DNA from: Muricea muricata | Lineage: Eukaryota > Cnidaria > Anthozoa > Malacalcyonacea > Plexauridae | DNA: 64,000 nucleotides | Direction: 5' to 3' | Assembly: GCA_963855995.1 (NCBI GenBank) | Contig: OY979716.1 | Span: 56,778,089 to 56,842,088 of the forward strand | Part shown: positions 1 to 11,885 of the stretch, piece after piece | How the letters are laid out: each line of letters begins with the position of its first letter | Numbering within the stretch: the stretch's first letter is position 1 | Notes under the pieces: model-generated | What the model was told of the DNA's origin: nothing | Database searches by the model: none | What the model saw: only the letters and a program-made list of their open reading frames with translations | Made by a program: the position numbers and the translations under genes

Positions 1-33
1 GAAAATCTTTTTAGTATTTGTTTTGTATTTCAG

Positions 34-2889
34 TTTGAATGGCGAGTTGAATGCCATGCCTGGTGAAAACTGTGCGTTTTATGGCTGTCCAACGAGCCGA
101 AAACATGGAATTTCTCTGTTTAAAATACCGTCCGCTCGGGCTGACGAAAGCCAGGAAACGACTGATTTGAAAAAGAACGCGAGACAAGCTTGGCTGAATT
201 TAATTCTGAGAACGCGAGAATTAACGCCAGAGTTCAAGAAAAGTATTGATGCGAACAACATCCACATTTGTGAACGGCACTTCAAGCCTGAATGCATTCT
301 AATACGTGAGTACTGCAATTGTATTTTGTGCGTCTAATTAATTCTTGTATTGACATTTGTAACTAGTTAGAACAAAGGCCTTTCATGCATATCACGTCGG
401 CTCATGGTTGAATCGAATTTTATATTTTAAGATCCAAAAAGAAAGGTCTTGGTAACTGGGAGCATTCCTACTGAGAACTTGCCGACGAAAAGTCATGATC
501 AACCCACGAAAGAGCGTAGAACGTTGGTGAGGATTAGTGTTGATGACATGCCGTCAGCGTCCACGTCTAATGTGCCGACATTAACTCTTAAAGATCTTGA
601 GAAATATGTATTTGAAAAACGTATGTTGCCATGGACGGTGGAATTAAATAACGAGGAAAGTACAAAGTTCGTATACAGCGACGAGTCACACAGCATCCCA
701 AAATTTACTGTGTATGTAAATGCAAACTTGGAATTCACTGTGTGTTTACAATTGGCCAATTCCAGACGATCACAGCATTTACCAAGAAAGAAAGAGGTGC
801 CTTAAAACCTTGGATGGTGCCATAGAGATGCTAAGCTTAGTCACAAATTCTAACCTTTGTCCAGGGCTACCTCAAGACATTGATGCTATACAAACAGTAG
901 CAGTTGATCCAACTTGGAGTGAACAATTGTCCCATTGCACTCAGTCCACTGTTATTCGACACTCTGTTCCCAAATCAATTTGTGATACCCATTTTCAGTC
1001 AGATGTATCATTTCGCTTACCAGATTGTGAGGTTATTTTGGAAAACATTTCAAAAGAACAGTGCAAACCATGTTCCATGACTATTAATGCTTTAAGGAAA
1101 GCCGAAACAAGAAAGAGAAAGGTTTCCACAGTTCCAGCAAAAAGTAAAGCCTCCCTGGCTGCCTGTGGCCCAGAAAAGCTGGTAGCAACTGTAAAAGCAT
1201 CCCGCCTACAGAACAAGCAGTTAGAGGAAAGGATAAAACTGTTGGAGGATAGAATCCAAAAAGACGGAGTAGGGGTTAGTGAAGGTCTGGAGAATGACAT
1301 TTTAAAAATTATGGGAGGGCAGAACCTTGAGGGTACCCCTCACATGAAGTTTTTTTGGGAGCAGCAGATGAAGCTGTTGCAAACTAAAAAAGTGGGGAGA
1401 AGATATCACCCGCAAATTGTTCGGTTTGCATTGTCTTTACATAGCAAGTCCGCAGCTGCATATAGAGAGTTGCGAGAGAGTGGAGCTTTGGTTTTGCCCA
1501 GCGAGAGAGTTCTTCGTGATTATAAGAACTATTTTAAGCCAAAAGCTGGCATAAATGTGGAGAACATTGAATCTCTTCGTGAAAGAGGTGCCACATTAAC
1601 AGGCATTCAACGGTATCTGGTGTTGGTCATGGATGAGATGAAAATACAATCAAACCTTGTCTTTGACAAGTATTCGGGTGAGTTGATTGGGTTCGTGGAT
1701 CTTGGGGATCCAATGACGAACTATGCCAGTCTGGGTGAAGAAGGTGTAATGGCAACTCATGCACTCGCATTTTTGGTAAGAGGAATGTGCAGTGACCTCA
1801 AACATGTCATTGCATATTATTTTACTGAAAATGTCACATCCTACCAGTTAATGTCCATGTTTTGGAAGGTTGTAGGAGTGCTTGAGTTGTCATTAAACCT
1901 TTGGGTCATTGCTGCAGTCAACGATGGAGCATCACCTAATCGCAAGTTTTTTTGAGCTCCATTCTCAATATATGAGTGACATGGACGGTGATGTCATTTA
2001 CAAGGTACATAATATTTTTGCCACAACTCGATTCATTTACTTTTTTGCTGACGCCTGCCATTTAATGAAGACTGCCCGGAATTGTTTATATAACTCTGGT
2101 TCGGGTTCCTGCAGTCGTCTAATGTGGAACAATGGTAGATACCTGATGTTTAAGCACATCGCCGACCTTTTTTACGGTGACCAAGAATTTGCCTTGCACA
2201 CGTTGCCAAAACTATCACTCGACCATATAGTTCTAACTTCATACAGCAAAATGAAGGTGAAGTTGGCAACACAGCTTCTTAGTCAGTCTGTGGCAACAGC
2301 ATTGGAGGAAAAAGGTGATGATGTTCTTGGCACAGCAGAATTTTGTAAGATGATGAATTATTTCTTCGATTGTGCAAATGTTAGGTCACCGACTGAGCAT
2401 GTCAGAAGAAGAAATGATTTCATCAAACCTTACACTTCCCAAGATGACGAGAGATTTGCTTGGTTGAGGGATGTCTTTCTACATTACTTGGAGAAATGGA
2501 GAGAGAGTATCATGCAACGAGAGGGAATCTACACTGCTGATGAGAAGGGTAAGATGTTTCTGTCCTTACAAACTTACAAAGGCCTTAAAATTTATGTCCA
2601 CTCACATATTGAAGCCATTCAGTTTTTACTTGGCGAAGGGTTTAAATATGTGTTGAGTGAACGCTTCATGCAAGACATGTTAGAGGATTACTTTGGACAT
2701 CAGAGAGCAAAAGGTGGCCGTGCAGACAACCCAACTGCACAGCAGTTTGGGTATAATGATTTAACAATTGCAGCCCAGAGAGACATTGCGCCAGTATTGA
2801 GAGGCAATGTTGGAGGAAGATATGAGAAGCAGAAGTGGGGTGAAGTGAGTGACATGCCAGTAAAGAAACGGAAAAAGCCATCCAAGTAA
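34..2889 (+). pseudogene. P-element-type transposase with N-terminal THAP zinc finger, two frameshifts
   Basis: Seen: exon 1 (acceptor before 34, first Met at 56, donor GTGAGT at 306) encodes a THAP DNA-binding finger starting MPGENCAFYGC and ending with a CxxH pair (ICERHF). Intron 306-431 joins in frame to exon 2. The RNase H-like core follows: LVMDEMKIQSN carries the likely first catalytic Asp, NDGASPNRKFF a second, FADACHLMKTARN is the helix typical of the family, and FGHQRAKGGRADNPTAQQFG is the family's C-terminal signature. Known: THAP-P-element transposases bind terminal repeats and catalyse cut-and-paste transposition in the nucleus. Odd: the reading frame shifts near 740, in a short GT run, and again near 1950, where a seven-T run interrupts KFF-EL. 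One shift could be an assembly error; two suggest a dead or domesticated copy. The 5' end of the element lies outside the window, and I could not find terminal inverted repeats. Confidence 0.85.
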
Positions 2890-2979
2890 AACTGTAGGTT
2901 TGCAGGATATACTTGTGTACCTAGGCCTCCCTATTGAATTTGTAATCTGCTATAATTATGTTATCTACTGTTCATCTAT

Positions 2980-2985
2980 AATAAA
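2980..2985 (+). terminator. Polyadenylation signal of the P-element-type gene
   Basis: A perfect AATAAA lies about 90 bases after the transposase stop codon, the normal spacing for a metazoan poly(A) signal. The rest of 2890-3580 is AT-rich and shows no convincing coding sequence. Confidence 0.5.
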
Positions 2986-3585
2986 CTTCAGCAATTGAAT
3001 TGCTAGTATAACTTAATCAAGAATGGATTTGCACCAGGGTTGGTGAAAATAAGTACAGCTGTGGCAATGGAAGTGCATGTTCCTAAAATGCCATACAGTA
3101 GAGTCTCAAAAGTAAGCACTCTGCTTACATGTGCTTTAGATAGTTTCTTTGCCATTATATACATGAGGAGCAGTGGAGATCTTACTTGCGAGATTCAAAG
3201 GTATTCCACTTATGAATTGCGATAATATTAAATAATCATGGTCTCAATTCGTTTGCTCACATGAATCAATTCATTTAAGCAAATATTTGAAAGTTTAAAA
3301 TGTGATAAATTTCCTGTTGAGCTCTAATCATCGTGGTTTTGGCACAAGTGGCCAGTCATAAAAAGACAACTGTCTCAAATGAATTGTTTTTTACAAGCAA
3401 ATGAGTTGAAAATATATTGATATTTTAGGAACACTTGTATGTTTCTGATTATTTCTGGGGTTAGGATTTACCCTGGTTATTTAAACAAAGATTTTCTTTC
3501 TTTCTACCAAGGTTATGGGGCAATTATTGATCATCAGTGAAATGAATCACTGGATTCATATTACGATGAATCTAGTTTAATGGAC

Positions 3586-3810
3586 AATGACAGCTTCTAC
3601 AGGCAAACTTAGGCCACTTTTGCATGTTTTGCATTCCAAAAATACACTCTGAAGTATATATTCATAATTATTTAATTTTAGGTCTTTACTTTGGTGCATA
3701 ACCTGAAAAGTTTTTAAGTCAGAATAACCAGCTGGTGATTGGTTCATCTTAATTTGAAAACATTAAAAATATGCAAAAGTGGCCTTGGCTTGCCTGTTTG
3801 AGCTGTAATG
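3586..3810. repeat. Imperfect inverted repeat, possible MITE
   Basis: The left arm (3586-3625, containing GGCCACTTTTGCAT) and the right arm (3771-3810, containing ATGCAAAAGTGGCC) are reverse complements over about 40 bases with a few mismatches, enclosing about 145 bases of AT-rich DNA. This fits a small non-autonomous DNA transposon, but I could not identify a target-site duplication. Confidence 0.45.
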
Positions 3811-3999
3811 ATAAGTTTCCTGATGACATGTTATCAGTCTGTAATACAATGATATTTGAAATTTGATAAGTGGTGTAAAATGATTTTAATTGTATAAAAT
3901 TTTCGAATATATGGAATAATTCCATGGATCATTGTGACAATTATTTTCTTGTTTACTTCACTGACAACACCAGGGCTATATGCATATGGCTGATTATAT

Positions 4000-5262
4000 C
4001 TACACTGTACTAGATTGTTTCAAGTCCTTTCTCAGTGCTTTCTTCTTAAGTAGTTTTTCTTTTATCTTGTGCTTAGTTAAATAGTCTCTGGCATATGAAA
4101 ACGATCTGACCCTCAGGTAAAGTTTAATAACGTTTTCTAAACACAGTTTTTGTGTGCAACTTGACTGATCAACTCCTGCAGACATTACAATGTTATCCCA
4201 CAGTGACTGGACTACAGGTGATTGCAAGGTGCTATTACATATAGTGTCCGTGCAAATTTTTCTTAATGTGCCTTCGCTTGAGTCACTAACTTGTTTTCGG
4301 AATAAATATTCTGCTTCTTCTAAAATCCCCACCAGGTCTGTCGAAGGATTAACAAGCCCACCTCTCGAACGAGCAGAAATAAAATTTGTCGACTGATCAT
4401 TTGACTTCATGCTTTGCAAGAGAGACTGTAGCTCCTCGTTTTGATTCCCAGACTTTCGTTTGCTCTTCTGGAAAAGCTTTGAAACCACATAACCAGCAAC
4501 GTATGCCAATGGCCCACGCTCAGCTGGGTCAAGTTTTTTGATTTTAGAAGATTCTGTTTCTCCAGTATGTTCCTTACTGCTTGTGTGGTAAAATCCAACG
4601 AGGTGATCAGGTACGTGAATCATGATAAGATTTGAGACCTTGTAGTCTTTGCAGTTGAGTAAATCACACGATCTTCGGATGAGAGCAAAAAACGATTCGA
4701 CCAGTTTGTCTTGGTTTTTCTTCTTACAAAAAGTAGCAAATAACGGATGCAAGGCATCGAACAAAGCTTTAGTCGCAGTCGCTTTTTCTATAGCGGTGCA
4801 CATTTCAAGACCATATAGTTTCTCCTTAGTTATTTTTGTCTTGATCGATTCAATTATCGAAGCAACCGTTTCAAATGAAAAAGACTTTAAAATCAACGAC
4901 TGTTCGACTGGAACTTGGCCATGTTTTGAATTGAAATGCCTGGTAAGGCCGCCTTTAGACTTGCAAACTTTGTCGCATTGTTCGCATGGAAAGGATTTGA
5001 CCCCTGCGATTTCAACCAAGGCCTCATCGAATTCCTCTTCAATTTCTTCCCCTTCTATCTCAGCAATCGTAACACTTAAGTCTAACAAATACAAATCTGT
5101 CTGACTGGCACTGCCCTCGCATTCGTGGGTTTCATCGACTTGAATCGAAGTTATTGAACTGCTAGGTTCGCCCACTTCGAACGCAACAATATCGTCGATA
5201 TTTCGCTCTTTCGCGCCTGAAATTTCATCGCCAATATCCTGAAAATCTTCGCAGACATCCAT
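4000..5262 (-). CDS. Transposon-associated protein with one C2H2 zinc finger
   Basis: An intact 420-residue reading frame starts at 5262. Residues 1-90 are acidic and low complexity (EIEGEEIEEEFDEAL). Around residues 92-115 there is a single C2H2 finger, CEQCDKVCKSKGGLTRHFNSKH. The middle contains ERGPLAYVAGYVVSKLFQK, and later come a SARSRGGLVNPS segment and a basic Lys-rich tail (EKLLKKKALRKDLK). Similar AGYVV and RGGL segments are known to me from uncharacterised proteins that travel with P-like and other DNA transposons in invertebrate genomes; no activity is established. It lies about 1.1 kb from the P-element-type transposase, tail to tail, so it may be a second product of one composite element or an independent insertion. 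It is the longest undamaged frame outside the retroelements. Function unknown. Confidence 0.6.
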   Translation of the reverse strand: MDVCEDFQDIGDEISGAKERNIDDIVAFEVGEPSSSITSIQVDETHECEGSASQTDLYLLDLSVTIAEIEGEEIEEEFDEALVEIAGVKSFPCEQCDKVCKSKGGLTRHFNSKHGQVPVEQSLILKSFSFETVASIIESIKTKITKEKLYGLEMCTAIEKATATKALFDALHPLFATFCKKKNQDKLVESFFALIRRSCDLLNCKDYKVSNLIMIHVPDHLVGFYHTSSKEHTGETESSKIKKLDPAERGPLAYVAGYVVSKLFQKSKRKSGNQNEELQSLLQSMKSNDQSTNFISARSRGGLVNPSTDLVGILEEAEYLFRKQVSDSSEGTLRKICTDTICNSTLQSPVVQSLWDNIVMSAGVDQSSCTQKLCLENVIKLYLRVRSFSYARDYLTKHKIKEKLLKKKALRKDLKQSSTV

Positions 5263-5324
5263 TAACTCTTATTCGTTTGTAAACTCCTTTAGCAGACGAG
5301 AAACTCTAACAATAGATCGATATT

Positions 5325-5621
5325 TTATATGTAATATGATCTTTTTATATATACCGCTCCTGTAATCACGCTGAGATAATGCAGGTATCGGACCACGTGA
5401 TCAATTTTTTCATAGGCTCCCGACATAATGTCGCGAACCCTTTGAAGTTTGCCGACTAGCCTAACCATTTCCCTTCGATTAACTGTGGTAAAACGTTGTT
5501 TCACATGCCACAGTAACCCAATCAAATGCTTTATGTTTGTTGACCTGTTAACAACTAATAGAAAGTGTAAATTAGTTATGAATTCACGCTTGTTGCAAGT
5601 TACTATAAAATAAACGTGCAC
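5325..5621 (-). CDS. Unassigned short frame
   Basis: A 98-codon open frame with a basic middle (RREMVRLVGKLQRVRD) follows the zinc-finger gene on its 5' side. It could be an exon: a possible acceptor TTTCTATTAG precedes its second half. I recognise no family and cannot exclude chance. Confidence 0.2.
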   Translation of the reverse strand: MHVYFIVTCNKREFITNLHFLLVVNRSTNIKHLIGLLWHVKQRFTTVNRREMVRLVGKLQRVRDIMSGAYEKIDHVVRYLHYLSVITGAVYIKRSYYI

Positions 5622-5669
5622 AATCGTAAATATAACAATCGTAAATATAACAATCGTAAATATAGCAAT
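5621..5669. repeat. Short tandem repeat of a 14-bp unit
   Basis: The unit ACAATCGTAAATAT occurs three times in succession, the last with one change, followed by a partial unit. It lies between the unassigned frame and the decayed multi-exon gene. Confidence 0.8.
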
Positions 5670-5729
5670 CGATATGATTCCTACGCAGCAGTGCTAATCA
5701 ATTATGCTAAATTAGCTTATTAATACTAA

Positions 5730-8010
5730 CCATAGTCTCATCTTCATTCGTGTCAAGTTTCATTTTTTTCTCCATCTTTTCGTTCGTCTCAATTGATGGC
5801 TGAATACATACAAATAGAAAAAAAAGATATGAATTTGGGTAAAAAGCTATCGCAAATGCATACATCGAAGGAACACTACATAAATGCAATTACTTACCGA
5901 TGATTTTGCAAGTTCTTTCAGTTTTTGATGGAATACTGGCCTTCTTGAGTTTTTTGTTTGTATCCTTATAATTAAATTTATTTAATATTAGAATTATTAT
6001 CTAGCTTGACAAATGTAAGTCTATTCAAATGGCACAAAAACTTCGATAAGTTATTGATGAATTCTGCGGATAAACTTTAATATACCTTATTGTTTTTGTC
6101 ACAATTTTCTTTTACTGGCTTTTTGATTGGCGATTCACACACGGCTGCAGTCCCTAAGACGAATTCCTGGAGTAAAAAGAACAAACATATTTGATTGGTA
6201 CAACTACAAGATAGTCAACAAATAGTTTACCATGCTAGAAGCTTAAATTGTAGACAACGGAAAGCCTTTGGAACAGTTGGTATACACTATTTATATGGCA
6301 ATTTCATATAAAAACAATATTATTTATTGTCTGCCCCTGACACTTGCTCATTCCCTCTCCAAAGATTGTAACAAATGGCAGTGCATCTGTCTGTTTCTCT
6401 TCAATTAATGTCTCATCGTGCTGTATATAATATAACACACCCAATAAGATTTAATTTTATAAATACAGCATGTAAATAAAACTTTATAAAGGAAACATTT
6501 AGCTGCTGCACATACATTTAAAAAGCACGAGACGGTTTCATCTTTTCGTTTATTTCTACGGCGCTCTTCAAACAATTCTTTTTTCTTTGGAGTGTACTCT
6601 TCGTTATCTTCATCTATACTTGCATCCTATAAAGTACGGCTCAATTCAAATGTATCTTATTTCTAGGTTATACAGATTCATATATACGAGAAATATTTTC
6701 CTACCTTATCACCCGGTTCCTGTATTAGGAATAATTCACTAGTCTTTTCTTTTAATTTTTCCTCCATACTGGACAGTTTGAGGCGCAAGTCATCGATTTT
6801 CTAAACAATCATACTTTCAAGTTACCTAAATAATTATAATGTTATTTACAGTTACTATATATTTATCAGTTCTATATTAATGTTGAAAAACTAAGTTGAA
6901 TCTATAACACATACATGTCATACCTTTGCAGCTTTATCTTGAGCTTTTTCCCTAATCTGTCATAAGCCCATCTCTCTTTTTGAAATTCATCATTAACCTT
7001 TTCTAATTCCTGCAAAACATACAATCCACAAGTTAGATGACGATAAAGATTTAATGACTGAACCTATAATTACAGTTATTGTTCCTCAGTATAAGCATTC
7101 ATAGTTTAAAACAATAGTAGCTAAACAATAGTCAACAAACATGTATTGGGATTTTTCACGTTTTGACTAGATTATAATCATCAGGAAAAACGAATATATA
7201 TAATGTAGATGAAACAATACCTTCCTTAATTGAACATCACCATCTGTTTCAATTTCACTTTTATTTGCAGTTTTTTACTTCTGAAAAGCACAGAAAGCTA
7301 GTTCAAATTTACACAATCAGTTAATTTTCAAAGTTAAAAACCTGAGCTGATGTACTAAAATGTACAAAAACTGGATAGTATGCTCAAAATGACTGTACTG
7401 GCTGAGCAAACCAAGTAAAAATACTGTCAGCAACTGACACAACCTGCTTGGTAATTGCAACCTACTGGGTAATAATTATATACCTTTCCACTTGGTATGT
7501 AGTTTAGTTCCGTTGCTCTTTTCTTTCCTTCTAATATCTCTGAGAGTAGATCATATGATTCCGGTTCTGACTTTCCATTAAGAAATTGAAAAAAAGCCTT
7601 GTGATATAGTCTTAAAGTCTACAAACAAAGATCCAAGTTACAAAGATTAAATTTAATTGATTGAGGAATAAATTTTTGAAAAATTAATCAAGTTAAAAAA
7701 TAAATTTTTGCATATGTACCCACTCACCACTTTCACCCCATAAATTCTTTTGTTTTGATCTTTCCATCGTTTCACGCACGTTTTTTTATTTGAATCCATC
7801 TGTGTCTTATGCATATGCCCAAGAAATCTCTCTCACATTTCCTTGACGGTATCCATAAAGGGAGAAGGTTTTGTTGAGAACATACTTCCAATATTTCTAG
7901 GTGTATTTTGGCTTTCTGGTTGAATTGGTATAAAGTGTATTCTGCGTCAATAAATCTATAGGCATAACACTTGAATCTACTTCAGCTACTTGTTGCAATT
8001 TATCTTCCAT
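5730..8010 (-). pseudogene. Decayed multi-exon gene encoding a basic, coiled-coil-like protein
   Basis: Reading right to left, about ten short coding blocks are each bounded by plausible splice sites: 7728-8010 (start ATG at 8010, donor GTGAGT), 7484-7618, 7221-7280, 6924-7009, 6705-6800, 6516-6626, about 6346-6420, 6086-6167, about 5898-5938 and about 5730-5790. The first has KRWKDQNKRIYGVKV, the second LRLYHKAFFQFLNG, and blocks four to six are charged and heptad-like (DDLRLKLSSMEEKLKEKTSE). Damage: a frameshift and an in-frame TGA in block 1, a TAA at the start of block 3, and a 1-nt shift in block 4. Codon-phase continuity across several exons argues that this was a real gene. No enzymatic motif is visible. 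It could be a host gene relic or a second gene of a transposon. Confidence 0.5.
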
Positions 8011-9640
8011 TTTGCTTTTTATGTTCGAGTTTTTAAAAGTAACTTCAGAATGTCAGAATAGTTCCAACTTGTCAGTGAGACTGCATGCGAGAGTATGTTT
8101 TATATGACTGCCTTTTATATTTGCTGAATAGCATACTCAACTTTTAGCAATGTCATTATTTAATTACGTACGAGAATTACCTTTTTACAAAGCAGAGGCC
8201 CATAAAATCTAAAGTATCCTAGGGCCAGGAAGGAAGGGGGATGGGTGGTGTACGTAAATTTTTGAAGTGTTTACACAATGCGTTGGAAAAAGGAGCAGTT
8301 GCAATCCAATCTAGAAAACGCGTGGGGTCTACTTGATCTAGATGCGTATTAGAGAGAAAGGTGATGTACGCACCTTCTGCGGAAATCCACTATCGGGCAG
8401 TTTTTGTTACTTAAAAAATTTCCTGACAAAGTCTACATCAGTCTCTCTTTCACAGATTAATTAAAAAAACTTGTTTCGTGCATATGAAATACTGCTGCAC
8501 GAATTGATATTACTATACTGTTTTTATACTGCATATCAATAAAAATTTCTATCCTACATGTTGAGTCACTTTTGACACATAATTAACTTTCTCCCCGAAT
8601 AGTTTTTTCAATAGTTTTTTAAATCAGATAATTAATGTCGTTTTTTTCTGTAAAACAGATTCACGACATATTAGTTTACTGTGGTCAATTCAATATTATT
8701 TTGGTAGCTGTATTTTGACCAGCTAGAAATGTTTAGATGGTATTAAAGTAATAATATGATATGTGTGGAGACATATTGTGGAGGCAATATATTCATCGTT
8801 ACATGGCCCTTTATGTTAATACGACTGACTTTTATCATATCACTGGTATAGATGTATAATGTTGCCTTGAGACAACAACCTTCGGGGTCTTTTTATCGTA
8901 TAATCCCTAGCTCTCATCAATTCAACTTTTTTACTATGTAAACAGTAGTGATACAGAATATACTGTATGTTAACACAAATCTTGAAAAAAAGAAAGCTAT
9001 TTTCGCACATGCGTGTGTTTCATTTTGTAATTTATCTGATGTGTCAGCGCGTGATATGCAAAACACTAATTAGATAGATAATTGTGTGTATTTGACTTGA
9101 TTCATAGACTTAAATTAATGTCATGCCACTAGTTATTTTATACTTCCTATGTTTATATCATATAGAATACCGTGTGTAAGAAACATATAGCATGTTTGGA
9201 ATTTGTTGAATCATTCTTTCTCCACCCATGCATTAAATCTAAGATAATCATCAAAAAGCTCGAAATTTAATGGAATCTGTCACATTTACAAGTACATTTA
9301 CGTATTATGACAGTGTTTGCGCAATGTAAATTGGCATGTCGTGAATCTGCATAACTGGGGACTTTTGGCTGGTCTGTATCCTGCTTGCAGCCTGAAATTT
9401 CGAAAAAAGAATATTATCCAATTTCAGTAGGCTAAGCAAGGTAGCTATTATTTGTCAAAACAACTTATATAGCTTTTTAGAAGTTAAAGGCAGCAAATAC
9501 ATTCAGTCATGTAGAAAAAATTTCACTCTTAGTCACAAAGTACTAATCCAATAACAACGATACAAATGTGTCTTAAGGTTTGAATCCTACTGGAGGATCT
9601 TAAATATCGACATGACTATGATTTGCCCTGATATAGATAT
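8011..9640. other. AT-rich spacer
   Basis: No open frame of useful length, no convincing splice-bounded exon and no structured repeat was found. The sequence is strongly AT-rich with short homopolymer runs. Confidence 0.5.
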
Positions 9641-9757
9641 GTTACGACCACATATTAAATATTTTTATTAAACTCATTAATACTACTGGAAGAAAATACA
9701 AAGGAAATCACAACTGTGACAGAGGTTTTAAATCGGCAAGAGATTTGCCGATTTAAA

Positions 9758-9852
9758 ACGCGCACGCGCATGCGCACGCATACGCACGCACATATGTATA
9801 TATATATGTATATATATATATGTATACATATGTACATATACGTATATATATG
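9758..9852. repeat. Compound CG/TA dinucleotide tract
   Basis: Alternating purine-pyrimidine DNA runs from GCGCACGC-type steps into (TA)n. It lies just upstream of the first recognisable block of the plus-strand remnant. Confidence 0.8.
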
Positions 9853-9864
9853 CTTTTATTATAG

Positions 9865-10544
9865 GTAGAAAAAGGAAACACTGGGTTTTTACCTACACAT
9901 ATCACTGGCGTGATTGCGCATGGACAGAACCTGAAAATGTGTTTCATTGACCAGCTGAAGTGGCCTCCTGATGCCAATGTAACCTTGAACATTTTAGTTA
10001 CTGTATTAAACATTAAGCAGAAGGTTGCGACTTTATGATTTTTGTATATCGATATTACTAGTAATGTGCTCTTCCATGGAAATGCACATCATAGAGTGAC
10101 ACTAACCATGCAGTTTTACTTCAATTTCTAATTTTAGTTCGGCTTGGCTCCACCGGTATTGTATCTACAAATGAACAACTGTTTCAGGGATTGTAAAAAT
10201 GTGCATATTTTTGGGTTCTGCACCTATCTTGTGAAGATAGGCTTATTTAAAAAGGTATATATCAGTCTATATTCATTTAATTAGCATGGCGATCAGTTAA
10301 ATATTTTGCCATTCTTTAATTCCCCGAAAACTTAAAGACAGGCTCGTCGCAGAGTCGTACAAGGTCGTATACCTCCGATACGCATACTCTAAGAAAGGGA
10401 TATATTTGAGCCTTCTTTATTTTAACTCACATTGCATACACGTTTAATTTTAATTAACTCTTTCTACAGATAAGATTGTCCTATCTGATGGTTGGCCACA
10501 CGCATGAAGATGTCGACCAGGCAGGACGTAAATTCGAAATTTAG
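9865..10544 (+). pseudogene. Three exon-like blocks of a transposon-type protein (DUF7869-like)
   Basis: Block a (from 9865, acceptor TTATTATAG) includes THITGVIAHGQNLKMCFIDQ. Block b (10138-10254, donor GTATAT) includes APPVLYLQMNNCFRD and VHIFGFCTYLVKIGLFKK. Block c (10470-10544, acceptor CTACAG) includes IRLSYLMVGHTHEDVDQ. b and c join in phase 0. From memory of the family, a Q.DNC segment followed by a GHTHEDxDQ segment typifies a large group of uncharacterised, RNase-H-fold-like, transposon-derived proteins in invertebrates; activity is not established. No complete N-terminal part is visible upstream, so this is a remnant. The match is to remembered motif patterns, not to a search. Confidence 0.5.
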
Positions 10545-10799
10545 TGCTTTTAACTAATATTCAATTAAAATTAATAATTAAATTTAATTAACTGTCATAG
10601 CTACATACATTACACAATATAACCTATATTGTCGGAAATAATCCAGATAAGTGTATTTTTGTAGAAACACCACATAATTGCAGTATTCTAATCGATCCGT
10701 TAAATAGCTCGGATTGTCATTAGTGCATAAGCTTTGCACGCATATAATAAATATATGTGGTGTTTTAGAAAAATTAAATCTATACATAGGTGCACACAG

Positions 10800-10985
10800 T
10801 AAATTTCACGGGGTTGATTCAACTCCAAAAATGGAGTTAAACCAACAGTGACAGAATGACACCAGATTCAGAGTTATTTTAACTCCTTTAAGATCGCGGT
10901 TGTTTTAACTCCTCTAGGTAGGAGGGTTTTTAATTACCTACCGGAGTTAATACGACTCTTGGGAGTTAATTAGAGTTTAATCAAT
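10800..10985. repeat. Cluster of GGAGTTA / TAACTCC motifs
   Basis: Eight or so copies of the heptamer GGAGTTA or its reverse complement are scattered in under 200 bases, in both orientations, giving many possible small hairpins. No coding potential. It may be the core of a degenerate repeat element. Confidence 0.4.
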
Positions 10986-11574
10986 GGTAATTACGCAGGA
11001 CTCCAAATTCAGACAGCTGTGGTGGGACAGTTCATTCTGCAGTTCACAGGAGGGCAGGTACAGGTTACATGCAGCATATGATATCTGCTTGCTTAAGACA
11101 AAAGGGCCGTAAGCCAGGCAAAGCAATAAAAAACATTTTGGAGGAAACGAAAGAACATGCATGAACTGAATGGTAATGAAAGTTTATACATACTGACTCA
11201 TAGTTTTTACTTTTTAAAACTCTTAGTGCTGTGCAGCTATGTTAAGCTACTATAAAAAAGCAATAGTTTTTTATAACATTAGGAATTAAAAAGCTTCTTC
11301 GTACATAAAACGGCACATTGCATACAAATTAAGCAATATCAGAGCAACATAATTTGTTATAATTATAAAACGAAGATAAACAGCTAGATTACACTCGTGG
11401 CTCATAAATTAAAGGATGAACAAGACTAAAAACTTGCTTTAATGCTCTAATGCAGGTCCATATAACTAAAATGTAACTGGCCAGAAAAAATCCCTCGAAG
11501 TCTTGGCTGTATTGTAGGCAGGTTATCACCTTGTGTACAACAACTTTTCCTTTTATGATGTGGTTGTTGTCAAA

Positions 11575-11800
11575 CAAAACAGCTTCAAGAAAAGGGAAAA
11601 GAAAAGAGTATTGAATATTAAATGTATAATATACGGCAATTAAAACAATTGGAACCTCTACTAAGGAATGTGTCTTTAATGCTCCACCAATGGTTTGACC
11701 TTCAACTGCAAGGTAAATGGGATCAAGAGACTGGCCAACGCCCACAATTCTTGGTGTAGTTGTCTTGCTGATGGCTTTATCAATGTCTTCATTCTCCTGC
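11575..11800 (-). pseudogene. Exon-like fragment of a transposon-type protein
   Basis: A frame beginning after an acceptor-like ATATTTGCAG at about 11800 encodes PRIVGVGQSLDPIYLAVEG followed by a hydrophobic stretch with AVYYTFNIQYSFLF. The YYTFN pattern recalls C-terminal parts of uncharacterised transposon proteins common in cnidarians, possibly the same class as the remnant at 9.9-10.5 kb but on the other strand. Weakly supported; no domain name can be assigned. Confidence 0.3.
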
Positions 11801-11802
11801 AA

Positions 11803-11884
11803 ATATATATATATATATATGCATATGCACGCGCGCGCATGCACGCACACGCACGCACGCACGCACACACACACACACACACAC
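11803..11884. repeat. Compound (AT)n-(GC/CA)n microsatellite
   Basis: (AT)n passes into CGCG/CACG steps and ends in (CA)n. It directly abuts the stop codon of the minus-strand Penelope-like copy, leaving no 3' UTR between gene and repeat. Confidence 0.9.
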
Positions 11885-11885
11885 G

